A program made the translations under genes and the position numbers. Below, piece by piece: positions 48,316 through 55,972 of a stretch of 64,000 nucleotides of DNA (positions are counted from its first letter, which is position 1; each line of letters begins with the position of its first letter). The stretch lies in contig NZ_JASNWF010000029.1 of the NCBI RefSeq assembly GCF_030283205.1, positions 1-64,000 on the forward strand, in the 5' to 3' direction. Source of the DNA: Actinomadura opuntiae. Lineage in GTDB: Bacteria; Actinomycetota; Actinomycetes; Streptosporangiales; Streptosporangiaceae. The notes under the pieces were generated by a model. The model saw nothing but the letters and a program-made list of their open reading frames with translations, was not told where the DNA came from and did no database searches.

Positions 48316-49497
48316 TCAGGAAGCCGCGCTTTCGAGGTCCCGGTCGGGGGCCGGGCGGCGGTCGCGGCGCAGGATGTAGAGCGCTATGCCCAGGCCCGCG
48401 AGGGTGAGGGCCGCGCCGACCAGGTACAGCGAGCGCGGGCCGGGGCCGTGGTCGATGACGGCGCCGCCGAGCCAGCCGGCGAACGCGGCGGCGACCTGGA
48501 AGCCCGAGGCGTTGACCGCGACGGCCAGCGTCGGCGCGGCGCCCGCGGCGGTCAGCACGCGGGTCTGCATGCCCGGGATGATCGCGAAGGCGAGCAGCCC
48601 GAGGGCGAACACCAGCGGGACGGCGAGCGCCCGCATGCCGCCGGCCGCCCAGAACAGCACGAGGACGGCGGCCAGCACGGCGAGCAGGCCCGCGAGAGAC
48701 GGCATCAGCGCCCGGTCCGCCAGCCGTCCGCCGAGGAAGTTGCCGGCGACCGCGCCCGCGCCGTACACCAGCAGCAGCACGGGGACGGCGCCCTCGCCGA
48801 ACCCGCTGACCTCGGTGAGCAGCGGCGCGATGTAGGAGAAGACGGTCACCACGCCGACGTTGCCGACGGCCGTGAGGGCGATCGCGAGCTGCACGCCGCG
48901 GCCCGCGAAGACGCGCAGTTCGCCGCGCATCGATCCCGTCGCGGCGGGGATCGCGGGCACGAACCGCAGCACCATCAGCAGGCCCGCGGCGGTGACGGCG
49001 GCGACGGCGGCGAAGGCCGCCCGCCAGCCGAGGTGCTGGCCGACGAGGGTGCCGAGCGGGGTGCCGAGGACGATGCCGAGGTTCATGCCGAGGGCGACCT
49101 TGGCCACGGTCGAGGCCTGCCTGCCCTCGGCGGCCGTGGAGACGGCGGTCGCGATGGCGACGGCGAAGAACGTCGCGACGACGAGCCCGGCGGCGAACCG
49201 CGCGGCGAGCAGAAGGCCGTAGCCGGGCGCCACCGCCGAGCCGAGGTTGGCCAGCACGGAGACGGCCACCAGCCCGGCGATGAGGGGGCGGCGGGGCAGC
49301 CGCGCGGTCAGCGCGGTCACCAGCGGGCCGCCGACGATCATGCCGAGCGCGTACGCGGTGACCAGCCGGCCGGCGGCGGGCACCGGCACCGCGAGGCCGG
49401 CGGCCACGTCGGGCAGGATGCCCGCGATCACGAACTCGCCGGTGGTCAGGCCGAAGACCACCAGCATCAGGGACAGGACGGGAAGCGGCACGCGCAC
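48316..49497 (-). CDS. MFS exporter (12-TM, DHA1, AraJ/Cmx-like)
   Basis: 393 aa with about 12 hydrophobic segments. Helix 1 has the TTGEFVIAGILPDVA motif and motif C is GMNLGIVLGTPLGTLV, both typical of arabinose-efflux/chloramphenicol-resistance-type DHA1 transporters. It diverges from a MarR gene over a gap holding two AGTTCGAACT palindromes, so it is likely repressed until a drug-like inducer binds MarR. Confidence 0.9.
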   Translation of the reverse strand: MRVPLPVLSLMLVVFGLTTGEFVIAGILPDVAAGLAVPVPAAGRLVTAYALGMIVGGPLVTALTARLPRRPLIAGLVAVSVLANLGSAVAPGYGLLLAARFAAGLVVATFFAVAIATAVSTAAEGRQASTVAKVALGMNLGIVLGTPLGTLVGQHLGWRAAFAAVAAVTAAGLLMVLRFVPAIPAATGSMRGELRVFAGRGVQLAIALTAVGNVGVVTVFSYIAPLLTEVSGFGEGAVPVLLLVYGAGAVAGNFLGGRLADRALMPSLAGLLAVLAAVLVLFWAAGGMRALAVPLVFALGLLAFAIIPGMQTRVLTAAGAAPTLAVAVNASGFQVAAAFAGWLGGAVIDHGPGPRSLYLVGAALTLAGLGIALYILRRDRRPAPDRDLESAAS

Positions 49498-49504
49498 TCC
49501 AGAT

Positions 49505-49531
49505 AGTTCGAACTCGTATAGTTCGAACTAT
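49505..49531. promoter_or_regulatory. Two MarR-type palindromic operators
   Basis: AGTTCGAACT (49505-49514) and ATAGTTCGAACTAT (49518-49531) are perfect palindromes whose centres are 15 bp apart, between the exporter start and marR. Confidence 0.7.
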
Positions 49532-49558
49532 CATTATCATGACTCGAATCATGGGCGG

Positions 49559-49571
49559 TAGACTGCCGGGC
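49559..49571 (+). promoter_or_regulatory. Leaderless-type promoter of marR (49572)
   Basis: TAGACT at 49559-49564, seven bases, then the ATG. Confidence 0.5.
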
Positions 49572-50006
49572 ATGGCGAAGGGGTCCGCAGCGGCGGGGGA
49601 CGTCGAGATCGACCGGGACGTGTGCAAGCTCGTCCACCAGTTCGTGCAGCGGCTCGACGCGCACGTGCGCCGGGTCGCCGACGACCTCGGCATGACCGCC
49701 TCGCAGGTCGTCGCGCTGCGCGAGCTGTCCGACCCGATCACCGCCCGGGAGCTGGCCGCCCGGATGGCGTGCGAGGCGTCCAACGCGACGTTCGTCCTCG
49801 ACCGGCTCGAACGGCAGGACCTGATCGAGCGCCGCCCGCACCCGACGGACCGGCGCGCCAAGCAGATCGTCCTCACCCCGGCGGGCGAGCGCGCCCGCGC
49901 CGGCGTCCTCGCGCGCCTGGAGACGCATTCGCCGCTCGCCCCGCTCAGCGGCGACCAGCAGGAATCCTTCCGCGACCTGCTCCAAGCGCTGCTCGCCGAC
50001 CGCTAG
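49572..50006 (+). CDS. MarR-family transcriptional regulator
   Basis: 144 aa. Winged helix TARELAARMACEASNATFVLDRL with wing HPTDRRAKQIVLTPAG. ATG 49572 fits the leaderless promoter; an upstream in-frame ATG at 49539 overlaps the operator region. Divergence from the DHA1 exporter makes that gene the obvious target. Confidence 0.9.
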   Translation: MAKGSAAAGDVEIDRDVCKLVHQFVQRLDAHVRRVADDLGMTASQVVALRELSDPITARELAARMACEASNATFVLDRLERQDLIERRPHPTDRRAKQIVLTPAGERARAGVLARLETHSPLAPLSGDQQESFRDLLQALLADR

Positions 50007-50022
50007 CACCCCCGGACCGCGG

Positions 50023-50901
50023 TCAGGCGAGGGCGGCGAGGGTGTCCCGGAAGCGGTGGACGAGCGGGTTGGTGTCGCCGGCGCGCCAGACGAGGTAGAG
50101 GGTCGTGTTCGTGCCGGCGAGCGGGCGCGGCGTCACGCCGACGCGGCGCAGGGCGCGGTGCGAGTCGGGCATCACCGCCCCGCCGAACCCGGCCGCGACC
50201 AGGGCGAGGACGGTCTGCACGCTGCGCCCTTGCGCGCCGATCCGGGGGACCACCCCCGCCTGGTCGCACAGCGCGAGGATCTCGTCGTGGGAGTGCGGCG
50301 ACACCTCGCGCGGCCACACGACGAGCGGGATCTGGCCGAGCGCCGTCAGCGGCGCCGGGCCGGGCGCGTGCGCGAGAGGATGCGCCGACGGCAGGAACAG
50401 CGTGAGCGGCTGGTTCCACCACGGCCGGGTGGCGAGCCGGGCGTCGCGCGCCGGAAGCCGCTGGACGGCGATGTCGAACCGGCCGTCGAGCACGCCGTCC
50501 GACATCTCCGCGTCGTTGAAGCTCTCCTCCAGCCGCAGGTCGACGCGGGGAAGCTCGCGGCGCAGCCGGCCGAGCGCGCCGCCGAGCGGGCCGTTGATCC
50601 CCGAGCCGGCGAACGTCACCGTCACGCGTCCGGCCAGGCCCTGGGCGGCGAGCCGGACGTCCTCCAGCGCCGCCTCCGCCTCGGCCAGCACCACCGAAGC
50701 CCGCTTCACCAGCGCCTTCCCGGCGGCGGTCGGGGTGAGCCCGCGCCCCTCGCGGACGAACAGCTCCGCGCCGAGGCGGCGTTCCAGCTCGCGGAGCTGG
50801 CGGCTGAGCGTCGGCTGGGTCAGCCGGAGGCGGCGGGCCGCGCCGCTGATCGAGCCCTCCTCGGCGATCGCGACGACGTAGCCGAGCATCCGCAGATCCA
50901 T
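50023..50901 (-). CDS. LysR-family transcriptional regulator
   Basis: 292 aa. DNA-binding region LGYVVAIAEEGSISGAARRL and TQPTLSRQLRELERRLG; effector domain follows. The ATG at 50901 has GGAGG 5 bases upstream, and that ribosome binding site lies inside the first copy of a repeated LTTR box, so binding could also block translation initiation. It diverges from a carboxymuconolactone-decarboxylase-like gene, the likely target. Confidence 0.9.
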   Translation of the reverse strand: MDLRMLGYVVAIAEEGSISGAARRLRLTQPTLSRQLRELERRLGAELFVREGRGLTPTAAGKALVKRASVVLAEAEAALEDVRLAAQGLAGRVTVTFAGSGINGPLGGALGRLRRELPRVDLRLEESFNDAEMSDGVLDGRFDIAVQRLPARDARLATRPWWNQPLTLFLPSAHPLAHAPGPAPLTALGQIPLVVWPREVSPHSHDEILALCDQAGVVPRIGAQGRSVQTVLALVAAGFGGAVMPDSHRALRRVGVTPRPLAGTNTTLYLVWRAGDTNPLVHRFRDTLAALA

Positions 50902-50949
50902 CCATGCCTCCAAAGCATGGGAAGTATATCTACGCATGCCTCCAAAGCA
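50902..50949. promoter_or_regulatory. Repeated LysR-type box in the divergent promoter
   Basis: The 15-mer CATGCCTCCAAAGCA occurs at 50903-50917 and 50935-50949, 32 bp (about three helical turns) apart. The first copy extends to an inverted CCATGC/GCATGG repeat, and both fit T-N11-A. Confidence 0.62.
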
Positions 50950-51008
50950 GCCGAGGCGCCTTCTCGCGGCACGATCGAGTCATCGCAACCGCTTCTGAGG
51001 AGAACGAC

Positions 51009-51410
51009 ATGAACCGCGAAGAGCGCCACCAGTACGGGATGAAGATTCTGGAGCAGGTCGACGGGGAGGCGGGCCAGCGGATCGTCGACTCGCTCGCCGA
51101 CGTCTCGCCCGAGCTCGGGCACCAGGTCGTCGCCTGGGCCTTCGGCGACATGTACGCCCGCCCCGAGCTGCCCGCCCGCGACCGCCAGCTCGTCACGCTC
51201 GGCGTGCTGGCCGCATTGGGCGGCTGCGAGCCCGAGCTGGAGGTGCACATCAACGCTGCGCTGAACGTCGGCCTGACCGCCACGGAGGTCGCCGAGGCGC
51301 TGCTGCACACGGCGGTCTACGCCGGGATGCCCCGCGCCATCAACGCCACCCTCGTCGCCAAGAAGGTCTTCGGCGAGCGCGACCTGCTCCCGATCACGAA
51401 CCTGTCCTGA
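51009..51410 (+). CDS. Carboxymuconolactone decarboxylase-family protein
   Basis: 133 aa, CMD/AhpD-like fold. The central segment RQLVTLGVLAALGGCEPELEVHI followed by ALNVGLTATEVAEAL matches gamma-carboxymuconolactone decarboxylase relatives rather than AhpD, as there is no CxxC pair. The catalytic histidine region is EVHINAAL. GAGGAG precedes the ATG by 6 bases. The divergent LysR suggests control by an aromatic or lactone metabolite. Confidence 0.87.
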   Translation: MNREERHQYGMKILEQVDGEAGQRIVDSLADVSPELGHQVVAWAFGDMYARPELPARDRQLVTLGVLAALGGCEPELEVHINAALNVGLTATEVAEALLHTAVYAGMPRAINATLVAKKVFGERDLLPITNLS

Positions 51411-51426
51411 CGGCGCGGGCGGGCGG

Positions 51427-52419
51427 TCAGGTGAGGGCCGGTTCGGGGCTGCGGACGCCGCCGGACGCGTCCGCCGAGCGGGCGCGCAGGGCGCCGGCGG
51501 CGAGGAGCGCGACCCCGAGGACGGTCCACCCGGCGAGCACGGCGAGCGGACGGCCCGCGCCGGCGCCGTCGAAGAAGGCGGCCGAGCGCAGCAGCGTCAC
51601 GCTCGCGCCGGGCGGGAGGAACTGGCCGATCTCGCCCCACGGCCTCGGCAGCAGCTCGGGCGCCGAGGTCGCGGCCGACAACGGGTTGCCGACCAGCAGG
51701 AAGGTGAGGGCGCCGACGCCGAGCCCGGCCCGTCCGACGGCGGCGGCCAGGCCCGCGACGGTTCCGGTGACCGCGGCGACGGTGAACGCCATCACGCCGG
51801 CGATGGTCAGGTAAGGGCCGGGCAGCAGCGACATCCAGCCCTGCACGACGGCCGCCGAGCCGAACCCGCCGAGCAGCGCGAACAGCAGCACGCCGGCGGC
51901 CCGCCAGGCCACCCGCCGGACCGCGAAGGTCAGCAGGGCGGCAGCGGCGATCGACGACATGACCAGCGGAAGCGCCATGCCGCCGAACCCGGTGCCGCGC
52001 GGGTCGTCGGAATCGGCGGCGACGACGTCCTGGACCGGCGCCGTGCCCGCGGCCGGGCTGCCCGGTGCGAGCTGCTGGGCGAGGGCGCCGAGCTGCTGCG
52101 CGACCACCGGGGAGGCCGCGGACGCGGTGAGCACGCGGACGCCGGACGGCGTGGCGACGATGGCGCCGTAGGCGTCGCGGTCGGTGAGCGCCCTGCGCGC
52201 GGACGCCTCGTCCGGCCGGGTCGTGATGTCGAAGGCGCCGGGCCGCGCGTGCGCCAGCCGTTCGGCGACCACGCCGGCCGCGGGGCCGGTGACGACCAGG
52301 GGGACGTGGCGCGGCGCGAGGTGGGCGGACGGCCATGCGAAGGCGACGATCATGACGAGCTGCAGCAGCGCGGCGGCGACGGCGACGCCCAGGGCGTGCA
52401 CGGCGGGGGAGGACTTCAT
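51427..52419 (-). CDS. Membrane protein, YhgE/ABC-2-permease-like
   Basis: 330 aa. One N-terminal helix (about residues 8-30) is followed by an extracytoplasmic region of about 120 residues and then five to six hydrophobic segments. This is the architecture of YhgE/Pip or ABC-2-type permease proteins, but no ATPase gene is adjacent. GGAGG precedes the ATG. It diverges from a TetR gene across a 16-bp palindrome, so it is probably an inducible efflux or envelope component. Confidence 0.78.
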   Translation of the reverse strand: MKSSPAVHALGVAVAAALLQLVMIVAFAWPSAHLAPRHVPLVVTGPAAGVVAERLAHARPGAFDITTRPDEASARRALTDRDAYGAIVATPSGVRVLTASAASPVVAQQLGALAQQLAPGSPAAGTAPVQDVVAADSDDPRGTGFGGMALPLVMSSIAAAALLTFAVRRVAWRAAGVLLFALLGGFGSAAVVQGWMSLLPGPYLTIAGVMAFTVAAVTGTVAGLAAAVGRAGLGVGALTFLLVGNPLSAATSAPELLPRPWGEIGQFLPPGASVTLLRSAAFFDGAGAGRPLAVLAGWTVLGVALLAAGALRARSADASGGVRSPEPALT

Positions 52420-52497
52420 GGCCCCTCCTACAAAAAGCGAATGTCCGTTCTTTTAGTTCCCCGGGAAGCGTCGCACCGCGCCGCGCGGCTTGTCAAG

Positions 52498-52513
52498 AAA
52501 CGAACGTTCGTTT
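52498..52513. promoter_or_regulatory. TetR operator, perfect 16-bp palindrome
   Basis: AAACGAACGTTCGTTT lies directly before a TAGATT hexamer and 12 bases from the tetR ATG. An imperfect copy (GCGAATGTCCGTTC) sits near 52437-52450 by the divergent membrane-protein gene. Confidence 0.68.
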
Positions 52514-52525
52514 TAGATTGGTCCC
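52514..52525 (+). promoter_or_regulatory. Leaderless-type promoter of tetR (52526)
   Basis: TAGATT at 52514-52519, six bases, then the ATG; the hexamer abuts the palindromic operator. Confidence 0.5.
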
Positions 52526-53137
52526 ATGCCACGGGTCAGCGAGGAGCACCTCGAACGCCGCCGCCGCCAGATCCTGGACGCCGCGCGCCGGTGCTTCGTC
52601 CGCAAGGGGATCCACGAGACGTCCATGCAGGACATCTTCGCCGAGTCGGGGCTGTCGGCCGGGGCCGTCTACCGGTACTTCAGGAGCAAGAACGAGATCG
52701 TCGCCGCCAACCTGATGGCCGTGGTCGGCGACCTTCAGGCGTTCCTCGTCGAGCTCACCGCCGGCGAGCGGCTGCTCCCGCTGGACGAGATCTTCGAGGC
52801 GCTCGCCGACAAGCTCACCGGCCTGTCAGGCGAGGACGGCCCCGTGCGGCTCGCCCCGCAGGCCTGGGCCCTCGCCATGTACGACGCCGACCTCGCCGAG
52901 CACCTCACCGGGTCGTTCGCCGGGCTGCGCGACATCTGGAGCACCTACCTGCGGCGCCTCGTCGACGACGGGCGGCTGCCGGCCGGGACCGACGTCGCGG
53001 CCGCGAGCAAGACCCTCTTCGCGATCATGCCCGGTTACCTGCTGCAGCGGCTCCTGATCGACGACGTCACGCCGCAGGACCTGAAGCTCGGCATCAGGGC
53101 GCTCGCTCACAGCGCCCTCGTCGCGCAGCCGGTCTGA
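52526..53137 (+). CDS. TetR-family transcriptional regulator
   Basis: 203 aa. Helix-turn-helix TSMQDIFAESGLSAGAVYRYF; C-terminal domain of the TetR_C_6-like class. It diverges from the YhgE-like membrane protein and probably represses both genes via the palindrome. Predicted leaderless, so a repressor on the operator would block transcription at the start codon itself. Confidence 0.9.
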   Translation: MPRVSEEHLERRRRQILDAARRCFVRKGIHETSMQDIFAESGLSAGAVYRYFRSKNEIVAANLMAVVGDLQAFLVELTAGERLLPLDEIFEALADKLTGLSGEDGPVRLAPQAWALAMYDADLAEHLTGSFAGLRDIWSTYLRRLVDDGRLPAGTDVAAASKTLFAIMPGYLLQRLLIDDVTPQDLKLGIRALAHSALVAQPV

Positions 53138-53164
53138 CCCGCCGCGCCCGCCGCGCCCGCCGGG

Positions 53165-53827
53165 TCAGGGCAGGTCGGTGATCTCTTCGGGCCGCTGGCC
53201 GGTGACCAGGTAGACGACGTTCTCCGCGACGTGCACGGCGTGGTCGGCGAAGCGCTCGAAGTAGCGGCCGGCCAGCGTGATGTCGACGGCGGGCTCGACG
53301 CCGTGCTTCCACTTGGGGGACAGCAGGATGTCGAACAGCCGGCGGTGCAGGCGGTCCATCTGGTCGTCGTCGGCGTCGAGCTCCAGGCCCATCTCGACGT
53401 CCTGGGACGCGATCACACTGCCGGTCTTGGCGATCATCCGCTCGGCGATCTGCCCCATCTCCAGGACGGTGGCCTGGAGCTCGGGCGGGACGGCCGACTC
53501 GGGGTGGCGGCGGCGGGCCGTCTTGGCGATGTGCACCGCGAGGTCGCCCATCCGCTCCAGGTCCCCGCTCATGCGCAGCGCGGTGATGAGGGCGCGCAGG
53601 TCGCCGGCGACGGGCTGCTGCCGCGCCATCAGGTCGAAGACCGTCTGCTCGATCTGCGAGTCGATCTTGTTCACGACCTCGTCGGAGCTGATGACCTCCT
53701 CCGACAGCCGCAGGTCCGCGTCCAGCAGCGCGGTCACCGCGCGGGCCATCGCGGACCGGACGAGCCGGGTCATCTCCACCAGCTTGTCGGAGAGGGAGTC
53801 GAGCTCCTCGTGATACGCGTCACGCAA
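53165..53827 (-). CDS. phoU: Phosphate-signalling protein PhoU
   Basis: 220 aa with two PhoU three-helix domains, each with the acidic metal-binding pattern (RALITALRMSGDLERMGDLA and AGRYFERFADHAVHVAENV). PhoU links the Pst phosphate transporter to the SenX3/RegX3-type two-component system. The TTG at 53827 was chosen: AAGGA precedes it, the protein then starts as family members do (MRDAYHEEL), and the longer frame would read through the PHO-box-like repeats. It diverges from senX3. Confidence 0.92.
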   Translation of the reverse strand: MRDAYHEELDSLSDKLVEMTRLVRSAMARAVTALLDADLRLSEEVISSDEVVNKIDSQIEQTVFDLMARQQPVAGDLRALITALRMSGDLERMGDLAVHIAKTARRRHPESAVPPELQATVLEMGQIAERMIAKTGSVIASQDVEMGLELDADDDQMDRLHRRLFDILLSPKWKHGVEPAVDITLAGRYFERFADHAVHVAENVVYLVTGQRPEEITDLP

Positions 53828-53899
53828 TTGGGATTCCTTGGGGCAAAGGGGTTCAAGAGCGGCATTCCGGACGGACTCGCCCACGCAACAGCCTGCCCC

Positions 53900-53943
53900 A
53901 TCAGCATGAACCACCGCGTATAAGAAGGTGAACTTTCGGGGAA
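53900..53943 (-). promoter_or_regulatory. PHO-box-like array of 11-bp direct repeats
   Basis: On the minus strand four contiguous 11-mers read GTTCCCCGAAA, GTTCACCTTCT, TATACGCGGTG, GTTCATGCTGA. Three begin GTTC and the second is the classic GTTCACC. RegX3 and the Streptomyces PhoP bind such 11-bp direct repeats. It lies between phoU and senX3. Confidence 0.7.
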
Positions 53944-53993
53944 CGAGACCCCGTTCGGGCAGGCCACCGGGCCGCACCGCTCGCAACGCCGCT

Positions 53994-54006
53994 TACGATC
54001 CGTGGT
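53994..54006 (+). promoter_or_regulatory. Leaderless-type promoter of senX3
   Basis: TACGAT at 53994-53999, seven bases, then GTG 54007. The PHO-box-like array ends 50 bases upstream, suitable for activation. Confidence 0.5.
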
Positions 54007-55209
54007 GTGGAGGTCGAAATCGTCGCGAGCCTGACAGGGCTTGCCGGGCTCGCGATCGGGCTCGCGACTGGATTGGCGGTGCGCGTGAGCGAGCGAGCCC
54101 AGCGGACGGCGCCCCCGGCGGCGCCCGCCCACGCTGTCCCACCGGGGGTCGCCTCGGTGCTCAGCGTGCTGCGGTCCTCGGCCGTCGTCGTGGACGCCGA
54201 GGACCGGGTGCTGCGGGCCAGCTCCGCCGCCCGCGCCTTCGGCATGGTCAGCGGCGAGCGCCTCGTCGTCGACGAGCTGCTGGCGATGGCCCGGCTCGTC
54301 CGCCGCGACGGCGAGATCCGCGAGACCGAGATCCAGGTCGGGGAGACCCGCCGGCGCGGTCGCGCCGAGGGGCGCTGGTTCGCGGTCCGCGTCGCGCCGC
54401 TCGGCTCGCACGGCCTCGTCCTGGTGCTCGCCGAGGACCTCACCGAGATGCGCCGCACCGAGGCCATCCGCCGCGACTTCGTCGCCAACGTCAGCCACGA
54501 GCTGAAGACCCCGGTCGGCGCGCTGTCGCTGCTCGCCGAGACCGTCGAGGGCGCCGCCGACGACCCCGAGGCCGTCCGCCGCTTCGCCGGGCGCATGCAG
54601 TACGAGTCCGTCCGGCTGACCAACCTCGTCCAGGACCTGATGACCCTGTCGCGGATCCAGGGCGACGAGCCGCTGCCCGAGCTGGTCCCCGTCCGGCTGG
54701 ACGAGATCACCGCCGAGGCCATCGACCGCTGCTCGATCAAGGCGGCCAGCAAGGACATCGAGCTGGCCGCCGGCGGGCAGGAGGGCCTGCGGGTGCGCGG
54801 CGACGAGGAGCTGCTGATCACCGCGCTGCGCAACCTGATCGACAACGCCGTCGCCTACAGCCCCGAGCACACCCGGATCGTCGTGTCCGCCCGCCGGTGC
54901 GAGGACCGTTACGTCGAGATCAACGTCACCGACCAGGGCATCGGCATCCCGGAGAGCGAGATCGAGCGGATCTTCGAGCGGTTCTACCGGGTCGACCCCG
55001 CCCGCTCGCGGCAGACCGGCGGCACCGGCCTCGGCCTGGCCATCGTCAAGCACGTCACCACCAAGCACGGCGGAGAGGTGACGGTGTGGAGCAAGGAGGG
55101 GTCCGGTTCGACGTTCACGCTCCGGCTCCCCCTGCTCGACCCGCCCGTGCCCGCAGTGAGGCCCGTCGGAAGGGCCGCAATGGAAACCGCCCGGGAGGCA
55201 ACACCGTGA
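54007..55209 (+). CDS. senX3: Sensor histidine kinase SenX3
   Basis: 400 aa. A single N-terminal membrane segment, then a PAS-like domain (about residues 48-150), the HisKA box RDFVANVSHELKTPVGAL with His164, and an HATPase_c domain with N box (NLIDNAVAYSPE) and G boxes (DQGIGIP, GTGLGLAIVKH). It phosphorylates RegX3 in response to phosphate limitation signalled through Pst/PhoU. The stop overlaps regX3 by four bases. Confidence 0.94.
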   Translation: MEVEIVASLTGLAGLAIGLATGLAVRVSERAQRTAPPAAPAHAVPPGVASVLSVLRSSAVVVDAEDRVLRASSAARAFGMVSGERLVVDELLAMARLVRRDGEIRETEIQVGETRRRGRAEGRWFAVRVAPLGSHGLVLVLAEDLTEMRRTEAIRRDFVANVSHELKTPVGALSLLAETVEGAADDPEAVRRFAGRMQYESVRLTNLVQDLMTLSRIQGDEPLPELVPVRLDEITAEAIDRCSIKAASKDIELAAGGQEGLRVRGDEELLITALRNLIDNAVAYSPEHTRIVVSARRCEDRYVEINVTDQGIGIPESEIERIFERFYRVDPARSRQTGGTGLGLAIVKHVTTKHGGEVTVWSKEGSGSTFTLRLPLLDPPVPAVRPVGRAAMETAREATP

Positions 55210-55886
55210 CCCGCGTGCTCGTCGTTGAAGACGAGGAGTCGTTCAGCGACGCACTGTCGTACAACCTGCGCAAGGAGGGCTTCGAGGTGGCCGTCGCGGC
55301 CACCGGACCCGACGCGCTCGACATCTTCGAGCGCAACGGCGCCGACCTCGTGCTGCTCGACCTGATGCTGCCCGGCCTGCCCGGCACCGAGGTGTGCCGG
55401 GAGCTGCGCACCAGGTCCAGCGTCCCGGTGATCATGCTGACGGCCAAGGACAGCGAGGTCGACAAGGTCGTCGGCCTCGAGCTCGGCGCCGACGACTACG
55501 TCACCAAGCCGTTCTCCACCCGGGAGCTGATCGCCCGGATGCGGGCCGTGCTGCGCCGCCAGGGCGAGGTCGAGGAGCTGGCCCCCGCCACCCTCGAGGC
55601 CGGCCCGGTCCGGATGGACGTGGAACGGCACGTGGTCAGCGTCGGCGGCGAGCCCGTCCAGCTCCCCCTGAAGGAGTTCGAGCTGCTGGAGGTGCTGCTG
55701 CGCAACGCGGGCCGCGTCCTGACCCGCATGCAGCTGATCGACCGCGTCTGGGGCGCCGACTACGTCGGCGACACCAAGACCCTGGACGTCCACATCAAGC
55801 GGCTGCGCGCCAAGATCGAGGCGACGCCGTCCTCGCCGCGCTACATCGTCACCGTCCGCGGCCTGGGCTACAAGTTCGAACCGTAA
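55206..55886 (+). CDS. regX3: OmpR-family response regulator RegX3
   Basis: 226 aa. Receiver domain with acidic pocket VVEDEE, phospho-acceptor Asp52 in LLDLMLPG, and the conserved Lys in YVTKPF; a C-terminal winged helix ends in RYIVTVRGLGYKFEP. It is translated from a GTG inside the senX3 stop. Known role of orthologues is control of phosphate-starvation genes, plausibly including its own operon through the array at 53900. Confidence 0.95.
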   Translation: MTRVLVVEDEESFSDALSYNLRKEGFEVAVAATGPDALDIFERNGADLVLLDLMLPGLPGTEVCRELRTRSSVPVIMLTAKDSEVDKVVGLELGADDYVTKPFSTRELIARMRAVLRRQGEVEELAPATLEAGPVRMDVERHVVSVGGEPVQLPLKEFELLEVLLRNAGRVLTRMQLIDRVWGADYVGDTKTLDVHIKRLRAKIEATPSSPRYIVTVRGLGYKFEP

Positions 55887-55919
55887 GAAGCGAAGTCGGC
55901 CGCAATAGCCGCAATAAAA

Positions 55920-55957
55920 GGAACGGCCCGTACGGCGATCGCCGTACGGGCCGTTCC
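55920..55957. terminator. Perfect 38-bp palindromic terminator after regX3
   Basis: An unbroken 19-bp inverted repeat (arm GGAACGGCCCGTACGGCGA) lies 33 bases after regX3 and before the 3' end of the convergent lipoprotein gene. As RNA it would fold as a long hairpin with a small loop at the centre. It can serve both strands. Confidence 0.8.
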
Positions 55958-55972
55958 CCGTTGTTCAGAGCC

